From Petrolisthes cinctipes (Eukaryota > Arthropoda > Malacostraca > Decapoda > Porcellanidae), in NCBI GenBank assembly GCA_033782935.1, contig JAWQEG010000003.1:4104501-4168500 (forward strand): a DNA stretch of 64,000 nucleotides, written 5' to 3'. The notes under the pieces are model-generated. The model worked only from the letters and a program-made list of their open reading frames with translations, was not told the origin of the DNA and made no database searches. Shown here in pieces: positions 13,601 to 27,282 of the stretch. A program made the position numbers and the translations under genes. Position 1 is the stretch's first letter, and each line of letters opens with the position of its first letter.

Positions 13601-16313
13601 CTCAAAACACCCGAAAATTTGATATTTTGGGGTCCCAGAAGCAATCTGTACATGCCTACTCAGTGCTAGAATATTTTCAAAATATAGGCTAAAAACATGC
13701 TAAAAATCGATATTTTAGGTGCAAAAAAGTCGATGTCTCAAATTAAGGCCCAAAACACCCGAAAATTCGATATTTAGGGGTCCCAGAGGCGATCTGTACA
13801 TGCCTACTCAGTGCTAAAATATTTTCAAAATATAGGCTGAAAACATGCTAAAAATCGATATTTTAGGTGCGTAAAGGCGATATCTTAAATTCAGGCCCAA
13901 AACACCCGAAAATTCGATATTTTGGGGTCCCAGAAGCGATGTGTACATGCCTACTCCGTGTTAGAGTATTTTCAAAATACAGGCCCAAATCATGCTTAAA
14001 ATCGATGTTTTAGGGGCCAAAAAGTCGATATGTGCATGCATCTTCAGTACCCGTTTATATCTTAAATTCAGGCTCAAAACACCCGAAAATTCGATATTTT
14101 GGGGTCCCAGAAGCGATCTGTACATGCCTACTTAGTGCTAGAGTATTTTCAAAATACATGCCCAAAACATGCTGAAAATCGATATTTTAGATGCCCAAAG
14201 TCAATATGTGCATGTATTTTCTGTACCCGTCTATATATCAAATTCAGGCTCAAAACACCCGAAAATTCAATATTTTGGGGTCCCAGAAGCAATCTGTACA
14301 TGCCTACTCAGTGCTAGAATATTTTCAAAATATAGGCTAAAAACATGCTAAAAATCGATATTTTAGGTGTCAAAAAGTCGATATGTGCATGCATCTTCTG
14401 TACCCTTTTATATCTCAAATTTTGGCCCTAAACACCCGAAAATTCAATATTTTGGGGTCCCAGAAGCGATCTGTACATGCCTACTCAGTGCTAGAATGTT
14501 TTCAAAATATAGGCTCAAAACATGCTCAAAATCGATATTTTAGGTGCCGAAAAGTCGATATGTGCATGCGTCTTCTCTACTCGTTTATATCTCAAATTCA
14601 ATCTCAAAACACCCGAAAATTCGATATTTTGGGGTCCCAGAAGCGATCTGTACATGCCTACTCAGTGCTAGAATATTTTCAAAATATAGGCTCAAAACAT
14701 GCTAAAAATTGATATTTTAGGTGCGTAAAGGCGATATCTCAAATTCAGGCCCAAAACACCCGAAAATTCGATATTTTTGGGTCCCAGAAGCGATCTGTAC
14801 ATGCCTACTCAGTGCTAGAATGTCTTAAAAATATAGGCTCAAAACATGCTCAAAATCGATATTTTAGGTGCCCAAAAGTCGATATGTGCATGCATCTTCT
14901 GTACCCGTTTATATCTCAAATTCTGGCCCTAAACACCCGAAAATTCAATATTTTTGGGTCCCAGAAGCAATCTGTACATGCCTACTCAGTGCTAGAATTT
15001 TTCAAAATATTGGCTAAAAACATGCAAAAAATCGAAATTTTAGGTGCCAAAAAATCGATATCTCAAATTCAGGCTCAAAACACCCGAAAATTCGATATTT
15101 TGGGGTCCCAGAAGCAATCTGTACATGCCTACTCAGTGCTAGAATATTTTCAAAATATAGGCTAAAAACATGCTAAAAATCGATATTTTCGGTGCCAAAA
15201 AGTCGATATCTATAATTCAGTCCCAAAACATCCGTAAAATCGATATTTAGGGGTCCCAGAAGCGATCTGTACATGCCTACTCCGTGTTTGAGTATTTTCA
15301 AAATACAGGCCCAAAACATGCTTAAAATCGATGTTTTAGGTGCCAAAAAGTCGATATGTGCATGCACCTTCAGTACGCGTTTATATCTCAAATTAAGGCC
15401 CAAAACACCCGAAAATTCGATATTTAGGGGTCCCAGAAGCGATCTGTACATGCCTACTCAGTGCTAGAATATTTTCAAAATATAGGCTCAAAACATGCTA
15501 AAAATCGATATTTTAGGTGCGTAAAGGCGATATCTCAAATTCAGGCCCAAAACACCCGAAAATTCTATATTTTGGGGTCCCAGAAGCGATGTGTACATGC
15601 CTACTCCGTGTTAGAGTATTTTTAATATACAGGCCCAAAACATGCTCAAAATCGATGTTTTAGGTGCCCAAAAGTCGATATGTGCATGCATCTTCAGTAC
15701 CCGTTTATATCTCAAATTCAGGCTCAATACACCCGAAAATACGATATTTTGGGGTCCCAGAAGCGATCTGTACATGCCTACTCCGTGTTAGAGTATTTTC
15801 AAAATACAGGCCCAAAACATGCTGAAAATTGATATTTTAGATGCCCAAAGTCAATATGTGCATGTATCTTCTGTACCCGTTTATATCTCAAATTCAGGCT
15901 CAAAACACCCGAAAATTCAATATTTTGGGGTCAAAGAAGCAATCTGTACATGCCTACTCAGTGCTAGAATATTTTCAAAATATAGGCTAAAAACATGCTA
16001 AAAATCGATATTTTAGGTGCCAAAAAGTCGATATCTATAATTCAGTCCCAAAACATCCGTAAATTCGATATTTAGGGGTCCCAGAAGCGATCTGTACATG
16101 CCTACTCCGTGTTTGAGTATTTTCAAAATACAGGCCCAAAACATGCTTAAAATTGATGTTTTAGGTGCCAAAATGTCGATATGTGCATGCACCTTCAGTA
16201 CGCGTTTATATCTCAAATTAAGGCCCAAAACACCCGAAAATTCGATATTTAGGGGTCCCAGGAGCGATCTGTACATGCCTACTCAGTGCTAGAATATTTT
16301 CAAAATATAGGCT
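10604..16313 (+). repeat. Long-range duplicated satellite segment, ~4,569-bp spacing
   Basis: The ~1.1-kb segment 10,604-11,745 recurs at 15,173-16,313. Shared rare variants include CTATAATTCAGTCC, AACATCCGTAAA, CAGTACGCGTTTATATC and GTGTTTGAGTATT. The spacing is 4,569 bp up to about 11,405 and 4,568 bp afterwards because of one extra A at about 11,410. A further related copy of part of it lies at about 13,051-13,330. Confidence 0.75.
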
Positions 16314-17489
16314 CAAAACATGCTAAAAATCGATATTTTAGGTGCAAAATAGTCGATATCTCAAATTCAGTCCCAAAACACCCAAATATTCGATATTTTG
16401 GGGTCCCAGAAGGGATCTGTACATGCCTACTCCGTGTTAGAGTATTTTCAAAATACAGGCCCAAAACATGCTGAAAATCGATATTTTAGATGCCCAAAGT
16501 CAATATGTGCATGTATCTTCTGTACCCGTTTATATCTGATATTCAGGCTCAAAACACCCGAAAATTCAATATTTTGGGGTCCCAGAAGCAATCTGTACAT
16601 GCCTACTCAGTGCTAGAATATTTTCAAAATATGGGCTCAAAACATGCTAAAAATCGATATTTTAGGTGCGTAAAGTCGATATCTCAAATTCAGTCCCAAA
16701 ACACCCGAAAATTCGATATTTAGGGGTCCCAGAAGGGATCTGTACATGCCTACTCCGTGTTAGAGTATTTTCAAAGTACAGGCCAAAAACATACTGAAAA
16801 TCGATCTTTTAGGTGCCCAAAAGTCGATATGTGCATGCATCTTCAGTACCCGTTTATATCTCAAATTCTGGCCCTAAACACCCGAAAATTCGATATTTTT
16901 GGGTCCCAGAAGCGATCTGTACATGCCTTCTCAGTGTTAGAGTATTTTCAAAATACAGGCCCAAAACAAGCTCAAAATCGATGTTTTAGGTGCCAAAAAG
17001 TCGATATGTGCATGCACCTTCAGTACCCGTTTATATCTCAAATTCAGGCTCAAAACACCCGAAAATTCGATATTTTGGGGTCCCAGAAGCAATCTGTACA
17101 TGCCTACTCCGTGTTAGAGTATTTTCAAAATACAGGCCAAAAACATACTGAAAATCGATCTTTTAGGTGCCCAAAAGTCGATATGTGCATGCATCTTCTG
17201 TACCCGTTTATATCTCAAATTCTGGCCCTAAACACCCGAAAAATCGATATTTTGGGGTCCCAGAAGCGATCTGTACATGCCTACTCCGTGTTAGAGTATT
17301 TTCAAAATACAGGCCCAAAACATGCTGAAAATCGATATTTTAGATGCCCAAAGTCAATATGTGCAGGTATCATCTGTACCCGTTTATATCTGAAATTCAG
17401 GCTCAAAACACCCGAAAATTCAATATTTTGGGGTCCCAGAAGCAATCTGTTTATGCCTACTCAGTGCTAGAATATTTTCAAAATATAGG

Positions 17490-17523
17490 CTCAAAACATG
17501 CTAAAAATCGTGCTAAAAATCGA
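17490..17523 (+). repeat. 12-bp tandem micro-duplication inside a satellite monomer
   Basis: TGCTAAAAATCG appears twice in a row, giving one over-long monomer. The addition is a multiple of three, so the long open frame across this region continues. Confidence 0.9.
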
Positions 17524-20243
17524 TATTTTAGGTGCGTAAAGTCGATATCTCAAATTCAGTCCCGAAACACCCGAAAATTCAATATTTTGGGGTCCCAGAA
17601 GCAATCTGTTCATGCCTACTCAGTGCTAGAATGTTTTCAAAATATAGGCTCAAAACATGCTAAAAATCGATATTTTAGGTGCGTAAAGGCGATATCTCAA
17701 ATTCAGGCCCAAAACACCCGAAAATTCGATATTATGGGGTCCCAGAAGCGATCTGTACATGCCCACTCCGTGTTAGAGTATTTACAAAATACAGGCCCAA
17801 AACATGCTCAAAATCGATGTTTTAGGTGCCTAAAAGTCGATATGTGCATGCATCATCTGTACCCGTTTATATCTCAAATTCAGGCTCAAAACACCCAAAA
17901 ATTCAATATTTTGGGGTCCCAGAAGCAATCTGTACATGCCTACTCAGTGCTAGAATGTTTTCAAAATATAAGCTCAAAACATGCTCAAAATCGATATTTT
18001 AGGTGCCCAAAAGTCGATATGTACATGCATCTTCTGTACTCGTTTATATCTCAAATTCAGGCTCAAAACACCCGAAAATTCGATATTTTGGGGTCCCAGA
18101 AGCGATCTGTACATGCCTACTCAGTGCTAGAATATTTTCAAAATATAGGCTCGAAACATGCTAAAATTCGATATTTTAGGTGCGTAAAGGCGATATCTCA
18201 AATTCAGGCCCAAAACACCCGAAAATTCGATATTATAGGGTCCCAGAAGCGATCTGTACATGCCTACTCCGTGTTAGAGTATTTTCAAAATACATGCCCA
18301 AAACATGCTGAAAATCGATATTTTAGATGCCCAAAGTCAATATGTGCATGTATCTTCTGTACCTATATATATCTTAAATTCAGGCTCAAAACACCCGAAA
18401 ATTCAATATTTTGGGGTTCCAGAAGCAATCTGTACATGCCTACTCAGTGCTAGAATATTTTCAAAATATAGGCTAAAAACATGCTAAAATTCGATATTTT
18501 AGGTGCCAAAAAGTCGATATCTCAAATTCAGTCCCAAAACACCCGAAAATTCGATATTTAGGGGTCCCAGAAGCGATCTGTACATGCCTACTCCGTGTTA
18601 GAGTATTTTCAAAATACATGCCCAAAACATGCTGAAAATCGATATTTTAGATGCCCAAAGTCAATATGTGCATGTATCTTCTGTACCCGTTTATATCTCA
18701 AATTCAGGCTCAAAACACCCGAAAATTTAATATTTTTGGGTTCCAGAAGCAATCTGTACATGCCTACTCAGTGCTAGAATATTTTCTAAATATAGGCTAA
18801 AAACATGCTAAAATTCGATATTTTAGGTGCCAAAAAGTCGATATCTCAAATTAAGGCCCTAAACACCCGAAAATTCGATATTTAGGGGTCCCAGAAGCGA
18901 TCTGTACATGCCTACTCAGTGCTAGAATTTTTTCAAAATATAGGCTCAAAACATGCTCAAAATCGATATTTTAGGTGCCCAAAAGTCGATATGTGCATGC
19001 ATCTTCTGTACTCGTTTATATCTCAAATTCAGGCTCAAAACACCCGAAAATTCGATATTTTGGGGTCCCAGAAGCAATCTGTACATGCCTACTTAGTGCT
19101 AGAATATTTTCAAAATATAGGCTCAAAACATGCTAAAAATCGATATTTTAGGTGCGTAAAGGCGATATCTCAAATTAAGGCCCAAAACACCCGAATATTC
19201 GATATTTAGGGGTCCCAGAAGCGATCTGTACATGCCTACTCCGTGTTAGAGTATTTTTAAAATACAGGCCAAAAACATACTGAAAATCAATCTTTTAGGT
19301 GCCCAAAAGTCGATATGTACATTCATCTTCTGTGCCCGTTTATATCTCAAATTCTGGCCCTAAACACCCGAAAATTCGATATTTAGGGGTTCCAGAAGCG
19401 ATCTGTACATGCCTACTCCGTGTTAGAGTATTTTCAAAATACAGGCCCAAAACATGCTCAAAATCGATGTTTTAGGTGCCAAAAAGTCGATATGTGCATG
19501 CACCTTCAGTACTCGTTTATATCTCAAATTCAGGCTCAAAACACCCGAAAATTCGATATTTTGGGATCCCAGAAGCGATCTGTACATGCCTACTCCGTGC
19601 TAGAGTATTTTCAAAATACATGCCAAAATATGCTGAAAATCGATATTTTAGATGCCCAAAGTCAATATGTGCATGTATCTTCTGTACCCGTTTATATCTC
19701 AAATTCAGGCTCAAAAGACCCGAAAATTCAATATTTTAGGGTCCCAGAAGCAATCTGTACAGGCCTACTCAGTGCTAGAATATTTTCAAAATATAGGCTA
19801 AAAAACATGCTAAAAATCGATATTTTAGGTGCCAAAAAAGTCGATATCTAAAATTAAGGCCCAAAACACCCGAAAATTTGATATTTAGGGGTCCCAGAAG
19901 CGATATGTTGATGCCTACTCCGTGTTAGAGTATTTTCAAAATACAGGCCAAAAACATACTGAAAATCGATCTTTTAGGTGCCCAAAAGTCGATATGTGCA
20001 TGCATCTTCTGTACCCGTTTATATCTCAAATTCTGGCCCTAAACACCCGAAAATTCAATATTTTTGGGTCCCAGAAGCGATCTGTACATGCCTACTCAGT
20101 GCTAGAATGTTTTCAAAATTCAGGCTCAAAACATGCTCAAAATCGATATTTTAGGTGCCCAAAAGTCGATATGTGCATGAATCTTCTGTACTCGTTTATA
20201 TCTCAAATTCAAGCTCAAAACACCCGAAAATTCGATATTTTTG

Positions 20244-20402
20244 GGTCCCTGAAGCGATCTGTAAAATGTTTTCAAAATATAGGCTTAAAACATGCTCAAA
20301 ATCGATATTTTAGGTGCCCAAAAGTCGATATGTGCATGCATCTTCTGTACCCGTTTATATCTCAAATTCTGGCCCTAAACACCCGAAAATTCAATATTTT
20401 GG
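20244..20402 (+). repeat. Satellite monomer with an internal deletion (158 bp)
   Basis: The monomer reads GATCTGTAAAATGTTTTC where neighbours have CATGCCTACTCAGTGCTAG between GATCTGTA and AATGTTTTC. Landmark spacing is 158 bp instead of 177 bp, showing loss of about 18 bp, plus one G in the G-run of the next landmark. Confidence 0.85.
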
Positions 20403-23400
20403 GTCCCAGAAGCAATCTGTACATGCCTACTCAGTGCTAGAATATTTTCAAAATATAGGCTAAAAACATTCTAAAAATCGATATTTTAGGAGCTAAAAAG
20501 TCGATATCTCAAATTAAGGCCCAAAACACCCGAAAATTCGATATTTTGGGGTCGCAGAAGCGATCTGTACATGCCTACTCCGTGTTAGAGTATTTTCAAA
20601 ATACAGGCACAAAACATGCTCAAAATCGATGTTTTAGGTGCCAAAAAGTCGATATGTGCATGCACCTACAGTACCCGATTATATCTCAAATTCAGGCTCA
20701 AAACATTCGAAAATTCGATATTTTGGGGTCCCAGAAGGGATCTGTACATGCCTACTCCGTGTTAAAGTATTTTCAAAATACATGCCCAAAACATGCTGAA
20801 AATCGATATTTTAGATGCCCAAAGTCAATATGTGCATGTATCTTCTGTACCCGTTTATATCTCAAATTCAGGCTCAAAACACCCGAAAATTCAATATTTT
20901 GGGGTCCCAGAAGCAATCTGTACATGCCTACTCTGTGCTAGAATATTTTCAAAATATAGGATAAAAACATGCTAAAAATCGATATTTTAGGTTCCAAAAA
21001 GTCGATATCTCAAATTAAGGCCCAAAACACCCAAAAATTCGATATTTAGGGGTCCCAGAAGCGATCTGTACATGCCTACTCAGTGCTAGAATGTTTTCAA
21101 AATATAGGCTCAAAACATGCTCAAAATTGATATTTTAGGTGCCCAAAAGTCGATATGTGCATGCATCTTCTGTACTCGTTTATATCTCAAATTCAGGCTC
21201 AAAACACCTGAAAATTCGATATTTTGGGGTCCCAGAAGCGATCTGTACATGCCTACTCAGTGCTAGAATATTTTCAAAATATAGGCTCAAAACATGCTAA
21301 AAATCGATATTTTAGGTGCGTATAGGCGATATCTAAAATTAAGGCCCAAAACACGAGAAAATTCGATATTTAGGTGTCTCAGAAGCGATCTGTACATGCC
21401 TACTCCGTGTTAGAGTATTTTTTTAAAATACAGGCCAAAAACATACTGAAAATCGATCTTTTAGGTGCCCAAAAGTCGATATGTGCATGCATCTTCTGTA
21501 CCCGTATATATCTCAAATTCTGGCCCTAAACACGAGAAAATTCGATATTTTTGGGTCCCAGAAATGATCTGTACATACCAACTCAGTGCTAGAATGTTTT
21601 CAAAATATAGGCTCAAAACATGCTCAAAATCGATATTTTAGGTGTCCAAAAGTCGATATGTGCATGCATCTTCTGTACCCGTTTATTCTCAAATTCTGGC
21701 CCTAAACACCCGAAATTTCAATATTTTTGGGTCCCAGAAGCAATCTGTACATGCCTACTCAGTGCTAGAATATTTTCAAAATATAGGCTAAAAACATGCC
21801 AAAAATCGATATTTTAGGTGCCAAAAAGTCGATATCTCAAATTCAGGCCCAAAACACCCGAAAATTCGATATTTAGGGGTCCCAGAAGCGATCTGTACAT
21901 GCCTACTCCGTGTTGGAGTATTTTCAAAATACAGGCCCAAAACATGCTCAAAATCGATGTTTTAGGTGCCCAAAAGTCGATATGTGCATGCATCTTCAGT
22001 ACCCGTTTATATCTCAAATTCAGGCTCAAAACACCCGAAAATTCGATATTTTGGGGTCAAAGAAGCGATCTGTACATGCCTACTCCGTGTTAGAGTATTT
22101 TCAAAATACATGCCCAAAACATGCTGAAAATCGATATTTTAGATGCCCAAAGTCAATATGTGCATGTATCTTCTGTACCCGTTTATATCTCAAATTCAGA
22201 CTCAAAACACCCGAAAATTCAATATTTTGGGGTCCCAGAAGCAATCTGTAAATGCCTACTCAGTGCTAGAATATTTTCAAAATATAGGCTAAAAACATGC
22301 TAAAAATCGATATTTTAGGTGCCAAAAAGTGGATATCTCAAATTCAGTCCCAAAACACCCGAAAATTCGATATTTAGGGGTCCGAGAAGCGATCTGTACA
22401 TGCCTACTCCGTGTTAGAATATTTTCAAAATACAGGCCAAAAACATACTGAAAATCAATGTTTTAGGTGCCAAAAAGTCGATATGTGCATGCATCTTCTG
22501 TACCCGTTTATATCTCAAATTCTGGCCCTAAACACCCGAAAATTCGATATTTTTGGGTCCCAGAAGCAATCTGTAAATGCCTACTCAGTGCTAGAATATT
22601 TTCAAAATATAGGCTAAAAACATGCTAAAAATCGATATTTTAGGTGCCAAAAAGTGGATATCTCAAATTCAGTCCCAAAACACCCGAAAATTCGATATTT
22701 AGGGGTCCCAGAAGCGATCTGTACATGCCTACTCCGTGTTAGAATATTTTCAAAATACAGGCCAAAAACATACTGAAAATCGATGTTTTAGGTGCCAAAA
22801 AGTCGATATGTGCATGCATCTTCTGTACCCGTTTATATCTCAAATTCTGGCCCTAAACACCCGAAAATTCGATATTTTTGGGTCCCAGAAGCGATCTGTA
22901 CATGCCTACTCAGTGCTAGAATGTTTTCAAATTATAGACTCAAAACATGCTCAAAATCGATATTTTAGGTGCCCAAAAGTCGATATGTGCATGCATCTTC
23001 TGTACTCGTTTATATCTCAAATTCAAGCTCAAAAAACACCCGAAAATTCGATATTTTGGGGTCCCAGAAGCAATCTGTACATGCCTACTCAGTGCCAGAA
23101 TATTTTCAAAATATAGGCTCAAAACATGCTAAAAATCGATATTTTAGGTGCGTAAAGGCGATATCTCAAATTCAGGCCCAAAACACCCGAAAATTCGATA
23201 TTTTGGGGTCCCAGAAGCGATCTGTACATGCCTACTCCGTGTTAGAGTATTTTCAAAATACAGGCCCAAAACATGCTCAAAATCGATGTTTTAGGTGCCC
23301 AAAAGTCGATATGTGCATGAATCTTCAGTACCCGTTTATATCTCAAATTCAGGCTCAAAACACCCGAAAATTCGATATTTTGGGGTCCCAGAAGCGATCT

Positions 23401-26400
23401 GTACATGTCTACTCCGTGATAGAGTATTTTCAAAATACAGGCCCAAAACATGCTGAAAATCGATATTTTAGATGCCCAAAGTCAATATGTGCATGTATCT
23501 TCTGTTCCCGTTTATATCTCAAATTCAGGCTCAAAACACCGGAAAATTCAATATTTTGGGGTCCCAGAAGCAATCTGTACATGCCTACTCAGTGCTAGAA
23601 TATTTTAAAAATATAGGCTAAAAACATGGTAAAAATCGATATTTTAGGTGCCAAAAAGTCGATATCTCAAATTAAGGCCCAAAACACCCGAAAATTCGAT
23701 ATTTAGGGGTCCCAGAAGCGATCTGTACATGCCTACTCAGTGCTATAGTGTTTTCAAAATATAGGCTCAAAACATGCTCAAAATCGATATTTTAGGTGCC
23801 CAAAAGTCGATCGTGAATGCATCTTCTGTACTCGTTTATATCTCAAATTCAGGCTCAAAACACCCGAAAATTCGATATTTTGGGGTCCCAGAAGCGATCT
23901 GTACATGCCTACTCAGTGCTAGAATATTTTCAAAATATAGGCTAAAAACATGCTAAAAATCGATATTTTACGTGCATAAAGGCGATATCTCAAATTAAGG
24001 CACAAAACACCCGATAATTCGATATTTAGGGGTCCCATAAGCGATCTGTACATGCCTACTACGTGTTAGAGTATTTTTTTTAAATACAGGTCTAAAACAT
24101 GCTCAAAATCGATGTTTTAGGTGTCAAAAAGTTGATATGTACGTGCACCTTCAGTACCCGTTTATATCTCAAATTCAGGCTCAAAACACCCGAAAATTCG
24201 ATATTTTGGGGTCCCAGAATCGATCGGTACATGCCTACTCCGTGTTAGAGTATTTTCAAAATACATGCCCAAAACATGCTGAAAATTGATATTTTAGATG
24301 CCCAAAGTCAATATGTGCATGCATTTTCAGTACCCGTTTATATCTCAAATTCAGGCTCAAAACACCCGAAAATTCGATATTTTGGGGTCCCAGAAGCGAT
24401 CTGTACATGCCTACTCAGTGCTAGAATATTTTCAAAATATTGGCTCAAAACATGCTAAAAATCGATATTATAGGTTCGTAAAGGCGATATCTCAAATTCA
24501 GGCCCAAAACACCCGAAAATTCGATATTTGGGGGTCCCAGAAGCGATCTGTACATGCCTACTCCGTGTTGGAGTATTTTCAAAATACAGGCCCAAAACAT
24601 GCTCAAAATCGATGTTTTAGGTGCCCAAAAGTCGATATGTGCATGCATCTTCAGTACCCGTTTATATCTCAAATTCAGGCTCAAAATACCCGAAAATTCG
24701 ATATTTTGGGGTCAAAGAAGCGATCTGTACATGCCTAATCCGTGTTAGAGTATTTTCAAAATACAGGCCAAAAACATACTGAAAATCGATCTTTTAGGTG
24801 CCCAAAAGTCGATATGTGCATGCATCTTCTGTACCCGTTTATATCTCAAATTCTGGCCCTAAACACGAGAAAATTCGATATTTTTGGGTCCCGGAAACGA
24901 TCTGTACATAAATACTCAGTGCTAGAATGTTTTCAAAATATAGGCTCAAAACATGCTCAAAATCGATATTTTATGTGCCCAAAAGTCGATATGTGCATGC
25001 ATCTTCTGTACTCGTTTATATCTCAAATTCAAGCTCAAAACACCCGAAAATTCGATATTTTGGGGTCCCAGAAGCAATCTGTACATGCCTACTCAGTGCC
25101 AGAATATTTTCAAAATATAGGCTCAAAACATGCTAAAAATCGATATTTTAGGTGCCAAAAAGTCGATATCTCAAATTAAGGCCCAAAACACCCGAAAATT
25201 CGATATTTAGGGGTCCCAGAAGTGATCTGTACATGCCTACTCAGTGCTAGAGTGTTTTCAAAATATAGGCCCAAAACAAGCTCAAAATCGATATTTTAGG
25301 TGCCCAAAAGTCGATCGTGAATGCATCTTCTGTACTCGTTTATATCTCAAATTCTGGCTCAAAACACCCGAAAATTCGATATTTTGGGGTCCCAGAAGCG
25401 ATCTGTACATGCCTACTCAGTGCCAGAATATTTTCAAAATATAGGCTCAAAACATGCTAAAAATCGATATTTTAGGTGCGTAAAGGCGATATCTCAAATT
25501 CAGGCCCAAAACACCCGAAAATTCGATATTTTGGGGTCCCAGAAGCAATCTGTACATGCCTACTCAGTGCTAGAATATTTTAAAAATATAGGCTAAAAAC
25601 ATGGTAAAAATCGATATTTTAGGTGCCAAAAAGTCGATATCTCAAATTAAGGCCCAAAACACCCGAAAATTCAATATTTTGGGGTCCCAGAAGCAATCTG
25701 TACATGCCTACTCAGTGCTAGAATATTTTCAAAATATAGGCTAAAAACATGCTAAAAATCGATATTTTAGGTGCCAAAAAGTCGATATCTCAAATTAAGG
25801 CCCAAAACACCCGAAAATTCGATATTTAGGGGTCCCAGAAACGATCTGTACATGCCTACTCAGTGCTAGAATGTTTTCAAAATATAGGCTCAAAATATGC
25901 TCAAAATCGATATTTTAGGTGCCCAAAAGTCGATATGTGCATGCATCTTCTGTACTCCTTTATATCTCAAATTCAGGATCAAAACACCCGAAAATTTGAT
26001 ATTTTGGGGTCCCAGAAGCGATCTGTACATGCCTACTCAGTGATAGAATATTTTCAAAATAAAGGCTCAAAACATGCTCAAAATCGATATTTTAGGTGCC
26101 CAAAAGTCGATATGTGCATGCATCTTCTGTACTCGTTTATATCTCAAATTCAAGCTCAAAACCCCCGAAAATTCGATATTTTGGGGTCCCAGAAGCGATC
26201 TGTACATGCCTACTCTGTGCTAGAATATTATCAAAATATAGGCTCAAAACATGCTAAAAATCGATATTTTAGGTGCGTAAAGGCGATATCTCAAATTCTG
26301 GCCCAAAACACCCGAAAATTCGATATTTTGGGGTCCCAGAAGCGATCTGTACATGCCTACTCCGTGTTAGAGTATTTTCAAAATACAGGCCCAAAACATG

Positions 26401-27282
26401 CTCAAAATCGATGTTTTAGGTGCCCAAAAGTCGATATGTGCATGCATCTTCAGTACCCGTGTATATCTCAAATTCAGGCTCAAAACACCCGAAAATTCGA
26501 TATTTTGGGGTCCCAGAAGCGATCTGTACATGCCTACTCCTTGTTAGAGTATTTTCAAAATACAGGCCCAAAACATTCTGAAAATCGATATTTTAGATGC
26601 CCAAAGTCAATATGTGTATGCATCTTCTATACTCGTTTATATCTCTAATTCAGGCTCAAAACACCCGAAAATTCGATATTTTGGGGTCCCAGAAGCGATC
26701 TGTACATGCCTACTCAGTGCTAGAATGTTTTCAAAATATAGGCTCAAAACATTCTCAAAATCGATATTTTAGATGCCCAAAAGTCGATATGTGCATGCAT
26801 CTTCTGTACCCGTTTATATCTCAAATTCAGGCCAAAAACACCCGAAAATTCGATATTTTGGGGTCCCAGAAGCGATCTGTACATGCCTACTCAGTGCTAG
26901 AATATTTTCAAAATATAGGCTCAAAACAAGATAAAAATCGATATTTTAGGTGCGTATAGGCGATATCTCAAATTAAGGCCCAAAACACCCGAAAATTCGA
27001 TATTTAAGGGTCCCAGAAGCAATCTGAACATGCCTACTCAGTGCTAGAATTTTTTCAAAATATAGGCTCAAAAAATGCTAAAAGTCGATATTTTAGGTGC
27101 GAATAGGCGATATGTCAAATTCAGGCCCAAAACACCCGAAAACTCGATATTTTGGAGTCCCAGAAGCGATCTGTACATGCCTAATCCGTGTTAGAGTATT
27201 TTCAAAATACAGGCCCAAAACATGCTGAAAATCGATATTTTAGATGCCCAAAGTCAATATGTGCATGTATCTTCTGTACCCG

